Below are positions 42,847 through 52,007 of a DNA stretch of 64,000 bases, one piece after another. The number at the start of each line of letters is the position of its first letter. The stretch's first letter is position 1. A model generated the notes under the pieces. That model was not told the origin of the DNA. It made no database searches and worked only from the letters and a program-made list of their open reading frames with translations. Both the position numbers and the translations under genes were made by a program. This DNA comes from Pseudobacillus wudalianchiensis (lineage in GTDB: Bacteria > Bacillota > Bacilli > Bacillales > Domibacillaceae). The stretch lies in the NCBI RefSeq assembly GCF_001685015.1, contig NZ_MAYT01000006.1, forward strand, positions 208 through 64,207, read 5' to 3'.

Positions 42847-43644
42847 TTAAGCGGAAAGATCTTTCTTTTTATATACGATAAATGCTCCTAATAGACTTAG
42901 CAGAATGACAGCGGCCATAACCGTAATATGCCAAGGCGCTAACTGGTGATGCTGGATAATCGTCACTGCGTCCGCATAATAAAACGGGCTCACATATTTT
43001 AAGGCATCCAAGCTTTCTGACAGTCCTGATATCGTATTTAAGAGATACGCCACTACAACGATCCCGATAGAAACAGCAAGCGTATTTCTCGTTTTCTTCA
43101 TACAGGCCGACAACAGGAAAGAAAGCGCAGCGAAGGTCAAATGCAGCAGCACAGCTCCAGCCACAAGAGACATAAAGGTTCCATAAGGCACCTTATGATC
43201 TTCTGCAAACTGAAAGCCAGCTATACTTGCGATGGCAGCCACTCCATTTAAGATGAGAACATTCAGAATAACAACCGCCATCTTTTGTCCGACGACCTCA
43301 CTTCTTGTGACGGGCTTAGAGAGCAAAAACTCAACGGTTTTTTCATTTTCCTCTTTCGCCAGCATGTTGGAAGCAAAGATTGCCGCGTAAATGCTGCCGA
43401 GCAGCGTGATCATCATATATACTTCCAGCCCGTAAAACCCCATCAAGGTTCCAAGATTTAGTTCATTCATTTTGAACATTTCCTTCATGGAATCAGGATA
43501 CGCCTGAAACAGCTTCTCTAATCCTTCCTGCTGCTTCGCAAACTGAGGAAATATGCTGAGCAGCCAAATAATTAAACCGGCTAAAATCAAACTCCATATG
43601 ATTAAAGACTTAGAACCGCGTTTCCACTCTCTTTGAAAAATCAT
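42847..43644 (-). CDS. ABC-2 family exporter, permease
   Basis: Integral membrane protein (265 aa), about six helices, of the ABC-2 type (NosY/YhcI-like). Recognisable segments are FGxEVYMMITLLGSIYA-like helix 2 and EENEKTVEFLLSKPVTRSEVVGQK between helices 2 and 3. It is expected to pair with the ATPase encoded just upstream, 14 nt away. The substrate is unknown; drug or lipid export is typical. Confidence 0.82.
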   Translation of the reverse strand: MIFQREWKRGSKSLIIWSLILAGLIIWLLSIFPQFAKQQEGLEKLFQAYPDSMKEMFKMNELNLGTLMGFYGLEVYMMITLLGSIYAAIFASNMLAKEENEKTVEFLLSKPVTRSEVVGQKMAVVILNVLILNGVAAIASIAGFQFAEDHKVPYGTFMSLVAGAVLLHLTFAALSFLLSACMKKTRNTLAVSIGIVVVAYLLNTISGLSESLDALKYVSPFYYADAVTIIQHHQLAPWHITVMAAVILLSLLGAFIVYKKKDLSA

Positions 43645-43658
43645 GCCTGCTCTCCCCT

Positions 43659-44534
43659 TTAGCTCTCATAGTAATGCATAAAGACTTCTTCCAACGATGG
43701 CTCCTCTATCAAAACGTCCTGCACTGGCAGAGCGCTCAATTTTTCAAGAAGCGCCTGAATGTCTCCGCTATACAGCAGCTTTATTTCTTGATTCTTAGCT
43801 TCCTGGCTCACAATGCCTTCTAGTTCGATAGAAAGCGGCGCTGTGCTTCCAAAGAGAAGCGTTACATTTTTCACTTTGTTTTTCGTTAAACTCTCAATAG
43901 ACTCTACCTTTAGAAGCCTGCCTTCTTTTATGATCGCTACACGGTCACACATTCGCTGCACTTCACTTAAAACATGGGACGAAAAGAAAATCGTTGCTCC
44001 CCGCTTTTGTTCCTCATGAAGCAAATCAAAAAAGTGATGCTGCATAAGCGGATCAAGCCCACTCGTCGGTTCATCTAAAATGATAAGCCGGGGTTCATGT
44101 AACAGCGCCTGGACGATTCCCACCTTTTTGCGGTTGCCAAAAGACAAATCTTCAATCTTTCGGCTTAAATCCAGTTCAAGACTGGCAGCTAATCCTTTCA
44201 TCCTTTCTTCCTTGAAATTTTTATGAAAACGGCCTGAGTACGTCAACAAATCGATTACTTTCATATCGTCATAGTAATGAACTTCAGAAGGCAAGTAGCC
44301 AATGTGTTGTCTGATTCCCTTTGACTGCCTCACAATGTCTTTGCCGAAAATCGCGGCACTGCCGCTCGTCGGATAGATAAAATTCAGCAGCGTACGGATG
44401 GTCGTGCTTTTCCCTGCACCATTTGGGCCAATGAAGCCGAAGATTTCTCCTTCCTCAATTGAAAAGGAAATATCCTCAATCCCCCGGTTAGTCTTATACG
44501 ATTTTGTTAATTGATGAAGCTCCACAATCGCCAC
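43659..44534 (-). CDS. ABC-2 family exporter, ATPase
   Basis: ATPase (291 aa) with Walker A GPNGAGKS, DLSFGNRKKVGIVQAL signature, LIILDEPTSGLDP and SSHVLSEVQ switch. It carries the C-terminal extension common in export ATPases of this class. GTG start behind GGGGGAGAGAAA. It heads the operon, with promoter and two operators just upstream. Confidence 0.88.
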   Translation of the reverse strand: MAIVELHQLTKSYKTNRGIEDISFSIEEGEIFGFIGPNGAGKSTTIRTLLNFIYPTSGSAAIFGKDIVRQSKGIRQHIGYLPSEVHYYDDMKVIDLLTYSGRFHKNFKEERMKGLAASLELDLSRKIEDLSFGNRKKVGIVQALLHEPRLIILDEPTSGLDPLMQHHFFDLLHEEQKRGATIFFSSHVLSEVQRMCDRVAIIKEGRLLKVESIESLTKNKVKNVTLLFGSTAPLSIELEGIVSQEAKNQEIKLLYSGDIQALLEKLSALPVQDVLIEEPSLEEVFMHYYES

Positions 44535-44565
44535 TTTCTCTCCCCCTTTTCATTCATGCCTCTTA

Positions 44566-44615
44566 ATTGACTGATGAGTCAATCTGATCGTACAGCTTTT
44601 CGACTGGCGAGTCAA
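44566..44615 (-). promoter_or_regulatory. Promoter bracketed by two TetR-type operators
   Basis: On the minus strand, -35 TTGACT (44610-44615) and -10 TACGAT (44587-44592) with a 17-bp spacer drive the ABC-TetR operon. Operator 1 is ATTGACTgatgAGTCAAT (44566-44583), a perfect 7+4+7 repeat at the expected transcript start. Operator 2, TCGACTggcgAGTCAA (44600-44615), has one mismatch and covers the -35. Their centres are 33 bp apart, about three helix turns. Confidence 0.7.
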
Positions 44616-44741
44616 TTTATTTTTTAGATTTTTACTACTTTGTTTGTGAAATGTAACTTTTTTATTCGATTGACACACCAAAAGTTCACAAATACTGGCT
44701 ACAATAAAGAGAAGAGGATTTCAAGGAAGCGAGGAATATAA

Positions 44742-45419
44742 ATGAACGAGTTAACAATCATGATCATAGATGACGAAGCAGCCATGCGACAACTCGTTAG
44801 AACCTTTTTAGAAAAAGAGGGCTATACAGTACTGGAGGCTGCAAATGGAATAGACGCTCTTTCCACTATCGAGAAGCAGCTGCCTGATTTATTAATTGTA
44901 GACGTCATGATGCCGTATATGGACGGTTTCGCCTTTACAAAAGAGGTAAAAAGAAATTATGATCTTCCGCTTATTTTTTTATCGGCCAAAGGAGAAGAAT
45001 GGGATAAGATTCATGGTCTGAAGCTCGGAGGCGACGATTATATAGCAAAGCCTTTTCATCCAGGCGAGCTTCTAGCAAGGATCGAGTCTGTTTTAAGAAG
45101 AACCAAGCCTGCGCCTCCCAAAACAGACCGCTATACAATCGGCCCTCTCATCCTTGATGCGAATGCATATAAGGCGACGGTGGACGGACGCACCCTTTCG
45201 TTAACATTAAAAGAATTCGATCTCCTTTCCCGGCTCGCACAGCATCCCGAAAAGGTCTTTACACGAGAACAGCTTCTGCAAGCTGTTTGGGGAGAGGAGT
45301 ATAACGGCAGTGAAAGAACAGTCGATACACATGTTAAAACACTGCGCCTAAAGTTAAAGGAGCATGCGGCTCTTATTCAAACCGTATGGGGAGTCGGCTA
45401 CAAATTTGAGGTGTTGTAG
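44742..45419 (+). CDS. OmpR-family response regulator
   Basis: Regulator of 225 aa. The receiver has IIDDE, phospho-Asp in LLIVDVMMPYMDGF, and Lys in AKPFHPGEL. The winged-helix output has FTREQLLQAVWGEEYNGSERTVDTHVKTLRLKL. GAGGAAT lies ahead of ATG. It is coupled to the kinase gene by a TAGTG overlap and lies upstream of Sco and FixH-like lipoprotein genes, its likely regulon. Confidence 0.92.
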   Translation: MNELTIMIIDDEAAMRQLVRTFLEKEGYTVLEAANGIDALSTIEKQLPDLLIVDVMMPYMDGFAFTKEVKRNYDLPLIFLSAKGEEWDKIHGLKLGGDDYIAKPFHPGELLARIESVLRRTKPAPPKTDRYTIGPLILDANAYKATVDGRTLSLTLKEFDLLSRLAQHPEKVFTREQLLQAVWGEEYNGSERTVDTHVKTLRLKLKEHAALIQTVWGVGYKFEVL

Positions 45420-46828
45420 TGAAAAAGAATGTTACATTAAGCCAAAAGGTGCTCGTTCTCATTCTGTCCTGCATCGTCTTTACGATTGTTTTTGCCTTTT
45501 TCTTTTTGCATTTTCTATATAAAGACTTGTACTTAAACAGCATAAGAGAATCGGTGATTTATCAGGGAGAAAGAACGGCTTCCCACTATCACTATGGAAC
45601 ATTAAGCAAAGAAATTATCGAAAAAATCCATTGGTATAATGTCGTCTCTGAGTACGAAATTATTGTGGTGGATAACCTCGAGGATTTATCCACCTATTTT
45701 CCTTACAAAGTCAACTACAAAGCGCTTGTAAATAAACAAGACCGAAAGCAGCTTGAACAAGGAAAGTACGTATTAAAAGAAGGCTATGTAAAAGAATTCA
45801 AGCGAGAAATTATGGGGGCTGTCTTTCCGATAATGGGCGAAACAGGCCTAATTGGGTTTGTTTATATTTATGTGCCATTAGCAGCCATTCAAGAAGTATT
45901 TCAGGGCAGTCTGCCGATTTTAACTTTTACAGGCACGTTATTTTTCCTTATTTTGTTCTTTGTCGTGAATCAAATCCGGCAATCGCTGTTTCAACCGCTG
46001 ACAGAAATCCAGCAGTTTTCACGAGAAGTATCAAAAGGAAATTATTCTAACCGCCTGCCCATTCGAGCGAACGATGAGGTAGGACAATTAGCTAAAGCAT
46101 TCAATAAAATGAGCTCTTCTCTAGAGGAACAAGACATCCGAAAAAAAGAGTTCCTATCCAATGTTGCACACGAGCTTAGAACTCCATTGACCTATATTAG
46201 CGGCTACACCCAAGCGTTAAAGCAGCAAATATACACCTCTCCTGAAGAAGCTCAACAATATTTAGAAACGATCGAAAAAGAAACAGAACGACTTAAAAAA
46301 TTAATTCATGATTTAGTCGACCTTGACCGTCTTCAAGAGAGCATGTATGTGCTCGATAAAGAACCGATCGCTATCGCCCAGTTATTATGGGATACCCTTC
46401 ACCTGTTCGATATTCATATTAGTGAAAAAAAGATCCGTACAGAGGTACACTTTGAGGAAGATTTAATCATTAATGGCGATCCAAAACGAATCCAGCAAGT
46501 GATGTACAACGTGCTGGATAACGCGGTGAAGTATTCTTTTGAAGGAAGCATGCTAACCATTAATTTAACAGGAGAAAACGACGAGATGGTACTGCGGGTG
46601 GAAAATCAAGGGATTGGCATTCATGAGGAAGATATTCCCCATATCGGCGAACGCTTTTTCCGCACGGATAAAGCAAGAAGCAGGGCGACCGGCGGCACGG
46701 GCCTTGGTCTCTCGATCGTGAAAGAAATTATCAGGCTGCACGAAGGTACCTTTTCAATTGAAAGCGGGACAGCACAAGATACAACTGTTACAATTCGGCT
46801 GCCGCTGCTTTCTGAGACTATTGTTTAA
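45419..46828 (+). CDS. Membrane sensor histidine kinase
   Basis: Kinase of 469 aa. TM1 is about residues 10-32, an extracytoplasmic sensor of about 130 residues follows, then TM2 at about 162-185 and HAMP. HisKA has phospho-His in NVAHELRTPLT; the ATPase domain has NVLDNAVKYS, VENQGIGI and GGTGLGLSIVKEI. The GTG start overlaps the regulator stop. The signal is unknown; the adjacent Sco/FixH genes suggest copper or respiration. Confidence 0.92.
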   Translation: MKKNVTLSQKVLVLILSCIVFTIVFAFFFLHFLYKDLYLNSIRESVIYQGERTASHYHYGTLSKEIIEKIHWYNVVSEYEIIVVDNLEDLSTYFPYKVNYKALVNKQDRKQLEQGKYVLKEGYVKEFKREIMGAVFPIMGETGLIGFVYIYVPLAAIQEVFQGSLPILTFTGTLFFLILFFVVNQIRQSLFQPLTEIQQFSREVSKGNYSNRLPIRANDEVGQLAKAFNKMSSSLEEQDIRKKEFLSNVAHELRTPLTYISGYTQALKQQIYTSPEEAQQYLETIEKETERLKKLIHDLVDLDRLQESMYVLDKEPIAIAQLLWDTLHLFDIHISEKKIRTEVHFEEDLIINGDPKRIQQVMYNVLDNAVKYSFEGSMLTINLTGENDEMVLRVENQGIGIHEEDIPHIGERFFRTDKARSRATGGTGLGLSIVKEIIRLHEGTFSIESGTAQDTTVTIRLPLLSETIV

Positions 46829-46935
46829 AATTTGCTAAAGATTACTCACATGAATTTCACAATCATCATTTATGCTTGTCTCAAGTATTCTTTTTCCCCC
46901 GATGATGAGTGACTTGACGGAAAGAGGTGTGCAGC

Positions 46936-47505
46936 ATGAGGAAAAACCCGCTGCTTATACTAGGTATCATATTGGTGATTCTTTCAGCTTGCAGCTTGAA
47001 TGAAACCAAGCCTTACCAAATGAAGCCCTTTACTTTTACGAATCAAAACGGAAAGCCATTCGGAAGCGAGAACCTGAAAGGAAAAGTGTGGATTGCCAAC
47101 TTTATTTTTACAAACTGTGATACAGTCTGCCCGCCGATGACAGCCAATATGGCAGCATTGCAAAAACGACTAAAAGCAGAGCACCTTCCTGTAGACCTTG
47201 TTTCATTTAGCGTTGATCCAGCCGTAGATACACCAGAAAAATTAAAGAAGTATCTAGCTAATTTCACAGAAGACGAGTCGAATTGGCAAATGCTCACAGG
47301 CTATACTCAAGAGCAGATTGAAGCATTTGGCAGAGAGGCCTTTCAAACTCTTGTCCAGAAACCAGCATCATCGGATCAGGTTATTCACAACACTAATTTC
47401 TACTTAGTTAATCAAAATGGAGAAATTATCAACGAGTATAGCTTCACCGCAGGAACTCACAGTGATGACATCATGAAGGATGTTAAGAAAGTTCTTGGAA
47501 ATTAG
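46936..47505 (+). CDS. Sco1/SenC copper chaperone lipoprotein (YpmQ-like)
   Basis: Thioredoxin-fold lipoprotein (189 aa) that helps load CuA of cytochrome c oxidase or manages membrane thiols. The lipobox is ILSAC (Cys19). The copper ligands Cys61 and Cys65 (NCDTVC) and His151 (QVIHNTNF) are all present. It closely resembles Bacillus YpmQ. ATG 46936 behind AGAGGTG is chosen over an earlier GTG. It follows the two-component genes and precedes the FixH-like gene by 44 nt. Confidence 0.9.
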   Translation: MRKNPLLILGIILVILSACSLNETKPYQMKPFTFTNQNGKPFGSENLKGKVWIANFIFTNCDTVCPPMTANMAALQKRLKAEHLPVDLVSFSVDPAVDTPEKLKKYLANFTEDESNWQMLTGYTQEQIEAFGREAFQTLVQKPASSDQVIHNTNFYLVNQNGEIINEYSFTAGTHSDDIMKDVKKVLGN

Positions 47506-47549
47506 CGGATGAGCTTTACACCAGAGATAGATAAATTGGAGGAATAAAC

Positions 47550-48338
47550 ATGCGAAAACTATTGTGGACAATATTATTAGCCTTCGCTATCACAGCACTT
47601 GCAGCGTGCAATAGCGGGACAAATAAGGAAACAGAAAAACCGAAAGAGACACAAAAAGTGCCGCAGCCGCTTAAAGCCGTGTTAGAGGTTCCTGAAAAGG
47701 CGGCCGTGAAGGAAGAAATTAATATGAAGGTGACAGTGTCGCAAGGTGATGAAAAAGTAGCCGATGCCGACAAAGTGGCATTTGAAGTGTGGGAAGATGG
47801 AAAGAAAGAAGAAAGTAAAATGATTAAGGCGAAGAACAATGAAGACGGCACATACGAAGCTAAAACTGCCTTTGATCATGACGGCCTCTTTACTGTGCAA
47901 GTACACATAGATGCAAGAGCCCTTCATACGATGCCGTTAAAGCCAGTGACTGTCGGAGAAGGAGCAGCTGTCCCAGAAGGCGGGGAACATCATGAACATG
48001 GAGAACAAGCAGAACACCACCATCACGGAGATCATTCAGCCGATTTTTCCATGCATTTTATAAAACCTGAAAATGTGAAAGCTAATAACGCTACTCCATT
48101 AACTGTTCATTTGCAATTAAAAGAAGTTCCTTTAGAAAACGCTCAGGTTCGCTATGAGATTTGGAATAATAGCCATCCTGATAAACACGATTGGGTCGAC
48201 GTAAAAGAAAACAAACCTGGCGAATACTCAGGTTCTTATACTTTTGCTGACGCCGGCACGTTCATCGTAAAGGTTCATGTCGAGAATAAAGCAGGACTGC
48301 ATGAACACGAAGAGCATCAGCTAGAAGTAACAAAATAA
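47550..48338 (+). CDS. FixH/YtkA-like lipoprotein with His-rich linker
   Basis: Membrane-anchored protein (262 aa), lipobox LAAC (Cys20). Two YtkA/FixH-like beta-sandwich domains (about 40-140 and 165-260) are joined by a linker with many histidines (HHEHGEQAEHHHHGDHS, about 148-166). The linker is a likely Cu, Zn or Ni binding site. GGAGG precedes ATG. Its neighbour is a Sco chaperone, so a role in copper handling for an oxidase is inferred. Confidence 0.8.
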   Translation: MRKLLWTILLAFAITALAACNSGTNKETEKPKETQKVPQPLKAVLEVPEKAAVKEEINMKVTVSQGDEKVADADKVAFEVWEDGKKEESKMIKAKNNEDGTYEAKTAFDHDGLFTVQVHIDARALHTMPLKPVTVGEGAAVPEGGEHHEHGEQAEHHHHGDHSADFSMHFIKPENVKANNATPLTVHLQLKEVPLENAQVRYEIWNNSHPDKHDWVDVKENKPGEYSGSYTFADAGTFIVKVHVENKAGLHEHEEHQLEVTK

Positions 48339-48345
48339 ATCAATT

Positions 48346-48395
48346 AAAAAGCGGGCTCTCAAACTGATCTGCCATCAGCTAAGAGACCGCTTTTT
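48346..48395. terminator. Bidirectional terminator
   Basis: AAAAAGCGG (48346-48354) pairs with CCGCTTTTT (48387-48395), with TCT/AGA inner pairs. It lies between convergent genes. Confidence 0.75.
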
Positions 48396-48396
48396 A

Positions 48397-49053
48397 TTAG
48401 CCTATCTTTTCTCTTTGTCCCATTTCAATACTGCGATCGCAAATCGCTTCTACATCCGCACGATCATGAGTGACGATCATACAGGTAATGTTCGCTTTCT
48501 TTAAAATAACGCGCAAATCCTCTCGAATTTCCGCTTTCAAATCAGCATCCAAATTACTGAAGGGCTCGTCCATTAACAGGACGTTAGGTTTTGGGGCCAG
48601 TGCCCGCGCTAAAGCGATTCGCTGTTGCTGGCCACCACTTAATTCATGAGGATAGCGCTCAGCAAACTCGCCCATTTTTACTAATTCCAGCATCTCAGCT
48701 ACCCGGGGTTTCCGTTCTTTACGCGGCAGCCGAGATAATCCGAATAGGATGTTCTCCCCTACTGTCATGTGCGGAAACAGAGCATAATCTTGAAACACCA
48801 TGCCGACTCCCCTATTTTCCGGCTGGACAAACAATTTATCGGCAACGACTGGCTTTTCAGCAATGTAAATAGAACCTTGCCAAGGCATCTCCAACCCGGC
48901 AATTAAACGGAGCATCGTGCTTTTTCCGCTGCCGCTCGGGCCGAGAACTCCAACGATCTCATCCTTCATAATCGTTATAGAAACACCGTTAATCACTGGT
49001 TCTCCTTCAGAAGAAAAAGAAAAAACAAGATCCTGGACATCTACAATTTTCAT
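48397..49053 (-). CDS. fbpC: Fe(III) ABC importer, ATPase (FbpC-like, short)
   Basis: ATPase (218 aa) of the ferric/spermidine/thiamine type. Walker A GPSGSGKS, signature LSGGQQQR, LLMDEPFSNLD and VTHDRAD are intact. It ends right after the ATPase core, without the C-terminal TOBE region of about 130 residues found in most FbpC proteins. A terminator follows at once, so it looks naturally short rather than cut. It overlaps the permease gene by 4 nt. Confidence 0.82.
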   Translation of the reverse strand: MKIVDVQDLVFSFSSEGEPVINGVSITIMKDEIVGVLGPSGSGKSTMLRLIAGLEMPWQGSIYIAEKPVVADKLFVQPENRGVGMVFQDYALFPHMTVGENILFGLSRLPRKERKPRVAEMLELVKMGEFAERYPHELSGGQQQRIALARALAPKPNVLLMDEPFSNLDADLKAEIREDLRVILKKANITCMIVTHDRADVEAICDRSIEMGQREKIG

Positions 49054-50696
49054 TCTTTCACCTTCTTATTCACCATTTGCAAAACGACAATAGATAGTGC
49101 GCTGATCGCAATAATAATTAGCGATGACACCGATGCTTCATGAATTCGCTCATCTTTTGCAAATTGATATGTCTTTGTTGATAATGTTTCGAAGTTGAAT
49201 GGCCTTAACAACAGAGCAAGCGGCAGTTCTTTGCAAATCTCGACAAATGTTAAGATAAAACCACTAAAGATCGCTCCTTTAATCATCGGCAAATCGACTT
49301 TGAAAAAGGTTTTAGTCACACCGCTTCCCAGCATCCGTGACGCTTCTGTATACTTTGTCCCTACCTTTTCAAACCCAACTTCAATGGCGTTATAGCCGGT
49401 TGCCATAAAGCGAATCACATAACCGGTTATTAACATCACAATAGATAAACTTAAAATCAATGGGGCATCCGCCATTCCCATCATTTCATAGATTGGCGCA
49501 AGCCACTGATCGAGACCAATAAAGATCGCTAGCACTCCGATAGCGATGATAGCCCCTGGGACTGAGTAGCCCGTTGTAATCCACTTCGCTAAAAAGTAGG
49601 AAACCGCCGTCTGCTTTCGGCAAACATTTGCTACAATCACAGCTACCACAATAATGATCAGCGTAGAAATCAAAGCTACGTAGAGTGTTTGGTACACCAA
49701 TGTGAAAAAGGTATCGTTCCATACTTTATCAAACGTTAACACAGCCCACGCAATTAATTGTACGAAAGGAATGAAAAACCCAGCTAAAAACACTAGCGTA
49801 CAATAAATAAAAGCAGCAGCAGCCCCCATTCCCTTTAACTTCATGGCAGCAAGAGGCCTGGATTTTGCCGGCAAATGATAGCGCTGCCGGCTTCTGAGCA
49901 GTCTTTCTATAATAAACATTCCGACAACAATCAGCATCAGCCAAGCCGCAAGCCGCATGGCCGTATTGACATCATACATGCCAAACCACGTTTGAAAAAT
50001 AGCTGTAGTGATCGTATGAATACCAAAATAGCTTGTTACACCATAATCACTGAGCACTTCGTATATAACAAGAACTACGCCCCCGACAACAGCAGGCCGT
50101 GAAAGCGGAAGGACCACTTTTAAGAAAATGAAGAATGGCTTTCTTCCAAGCAGCCTGGCATTTTCAAAAAAGGAAGCACTTTGATGCTCTAAAAAAGATC
50201 TCGTAATTAAAAATACATACGGATACAAAAACAGCGTAAAAATGAAAACAGCGCCACGTAAAGACGAAATATTGAGCCATTCCGGGTTCATCTGGTAACC
50301 AAATTCATTTCGCAGCGTAGCCTGTATAACTCCCGTATAGCTAAGCATCGACCTGTACGTGTAAGCAGCAATATAAGGAGGAATGGCCAGCGGCAATATA
50401 AGCGCCCACCGAAAGAAACGCTTGAGCGGAAAATCGTACATCGTCACGAGCCAAGCAAGCGTTACTCCCAAAATCGCCGTTAGTGCCCCCGTTGAAATAA
50501 CAAGAATCAACGTTTCTTTTACATATGTCCCTAACAAATACTCCCGGATATGAAACCAATTTTCATTCGGCTTAAAAAATAAAGAAGAGAAAACAAAGAG
50601 AATGGGCAACAGTATCACTGTCGCCCCAATTAGACTGATTGCCCACCAGCCGTTAAATTCTTTTCGAATTGAACGTCCTATCAGTTTTCGTTTCAC
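49050..50696 (-). CDS. fbpB: Fe(III) ABC importer, fused permease (FbpB-like)
   Basis: Permease of 548 aa with two BPD_transp_1 units in one chain, about 12 helices. The coupling loops are ENARLLGRKPFFIFLKVVLP near 180 and TEASRMLGSGVTKTFFKVDLP near 465. GTG start, 2 nt past the receptor stop. It forms the channel alone, as in other FbpB/SfuB proteins. Confidence 0.87.
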   Translation of the reverse strand: MKRKLIGRSIRKEFNGWWAISLIGATVILLPILFVFSSLFFKPNENWFHIREYLLGTYVKETLILVISTGALTAILGVTLAWLVTMYDFPLKRFFRWALILPLAIPPYIAAYTYRSMLSYTGVIQATLRNEFGYQMNPEWLNISSLRGAVFIFTLFLYPYVFLITRSFLEHQSASFFENARLLGRKPFFIFLKVVLPLSRPAVVGGVVLVIYEVLSDYGVTSYFGIHTITTAIFQTWFGMYDVNTAMRLAAWLMLIVVGMFIIERLLRSRQRYHLPAKSRPLAAMKLKGMGAAAAFIYCTLVFLAGFFIPFVQLIAWAVLTFDKVWNDTFFTLVYQTLYVALISTLIIIVVAVIVANVCRKQTAVSYFLAKWITTGYSVPGAIIAIGVLAIFIGLDQWLAPIYEMMGMADAPLILSLSIVMLITGYVIRFMATGYNAIEVGFEKVGTKYTEASRMLGSGVTKTFFKVDLPMIKGAIFSGFILTFVEICKELPLALLLRPFNFETLSTKTYQFAKDERIHEASVSSLIIIAISALSIVVLQMVNKKVKE

Positions 50697-50698
50697 TT

Positions 50699-51781
50699 TT
50701 ATTTCCAGCCTACTTTATTAAAGATCGCGATTGCCTTCTGATTATGCTCGCCAAGCTTTTCAAAGTTCAAATCTTGCATTTTGAATTCGCCCCATGACTT
50801 AAGCAACTCAGGTTTCTCTGCTTCCTCATTTACCGGGAACTCATAGTTGTTTGCTGATAAAAACTCTTGTGCTTCTTTGCCTGTAACATATTCAATTAAT
50901 TTTGTTGCATTTTTAGGATGTTTGCTGTATTTCGTTAAGCCAATACCGCTAATATTAACGTGTGTTCCATTTGTTTCTTGGTTCGGGAAGAAAACGCCGA
51001 GTCCTTCTGCTACTTTTCTTTCTTCCGCATCCTCTGAGTTCGCTAATAATCCAACATAATACGTATTCATAATCGCTACATCACCGACACCAGCTGCAAT
51101 GGCCTTCGCTTGATCACGATCTCCGCCATCTGGTTGACGAGCGAAGTTTTTCACGATACCTGCTGCCCATTTTTCCGCTTCTTTTTCACCGTTTAATTCA
51201 ATGAAAGAAGCGAGCAGGGACTGATTGTACATACTTGTAGAAGAACGTGCAAGCACTTTCCCTTTCCATTTGTCACTTGTTAAATCTTCATATGTTGAAA
51301 GATCTTCAGGCTTTACTCTGTCCTTAGAGTAAGCAATTACTCGTGCTCTTGTAGCCATACCTACCCAGTTATTGTCTGCGTCACGGAACTTCGCCGGTAC
51401 ATTTTTCTCTACAACTTCTGACTTTACTGGCTGTAAAATATCATTCTTCTTCGCATTAGCTAAAATGCCGCCGTCTACTGTTACAAATAGATCTGCTTCC
51501 GTGCTTTTTCCTTCACGCTTCAAACGTTCGATCAACTCTTCAGCTTCAGCTTTAACGACATTTACTTTAATGCCTGTTTCTTCTGTAAATTTTTTGAATA
51601 CTTCATCGTCTGCTTCGTAATGTCTCGCTGTGTACACATTAACGACTTTCTCCTCTTGTTTCTCTGGCGCTGGAGTTGCTTTTTCTGGATTATCATCCTT
51701 CTCATTGGCTCCGCATCCGGCTAAGCCAAGTGCAAGTACAGCACTTGCCAACATTGGTTTGAAAAGTTTTTTCAGTTTCAT
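50699..51781 (-). CDS. fbpA: Fe(III) ABC importer, binding lipoprotein (FbpA-like)
   Basis: Ferric-ion binding lipoprotein (360 aa), lipobox LGLAGC (Cys23). The mature part opens VVNVYTARHYEADDEVF, and conserved Tyr ligands sit in AIMNTYYVGLL. It heads the three-gene operon. A Fur box sits 32-50 bp upstream of its start, so iron repression is expected. Confidence 0.88.
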   Translation of the reverse strand: MKLKKLFKPMLASAVLALGLAGCGANEKDDNPEKATPAPEKQEEKVVNVYTARHYEADDEVFKKFTEETGIKVNVVKAEAEELIERLKREGKSTEADLFVTVDGGILANAKKNDILQPVKSEVVEKNVPAKFRDADNNWVGMATRARVIAYSKDRVKPEDLSTYEDLTSDKWKGKVLARSSTSMYNQSLLASFIELNGEKEAEKWAAGIVKNFARQPDGGDRDQAKAIAAGVGDVAIMNTYYVGLLANSEDAEERKVAEGLGVFFPNQETNGTHVNISGIGLTKYSKHPKNATKLIEYVTGKEAQEFLSANNYEFPVNEEAEKPELLKSWGEFKMQDLNFEKLGEHNQKAIAIFNKVGWK

Positions 51782-51812
51782 TATGTATACCTGCCTCTTT
51801 CTTTTATTATGT

Positions 51813-51831
51813 GATAATGATAATTGTTATC
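51813..51831. promoter_or_regulatory. Fur box upstream of fbpABC
   Basis: GATAATGATAATTGTTATC matches the Fur consensus at 17 of 19 positions. It is 32 bp from the fbpA start codon. Confidence 0.82.
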
Positions 51832-51971
51832 ATTCATTGCTTTCTATTCTATTGACTTTTCAACAAAAGGTCAATGGAAATCTCCGAATATTTATTAGTA
51901 ATTATTGATAAAAAATTAATGACTAGTTAAAATTCCGTCTTCGCCTCCTAGTTTTTTCTATTTTTCTTAAT

Positions 51972-52001
51972 AAAAAAGCCCATCTGATAGATGGACTTTT
52001 T
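51972..52001. terminator. Terminator after yvbH
   Basis: AAAAAGCCCATCT pairs with AGATGGACTTTTT, one mismatch, with a 3-nt loop. It lies just past the yvbH stop. Confidence 0.75.
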
Positions 52002-52007
52002 GGTTGA

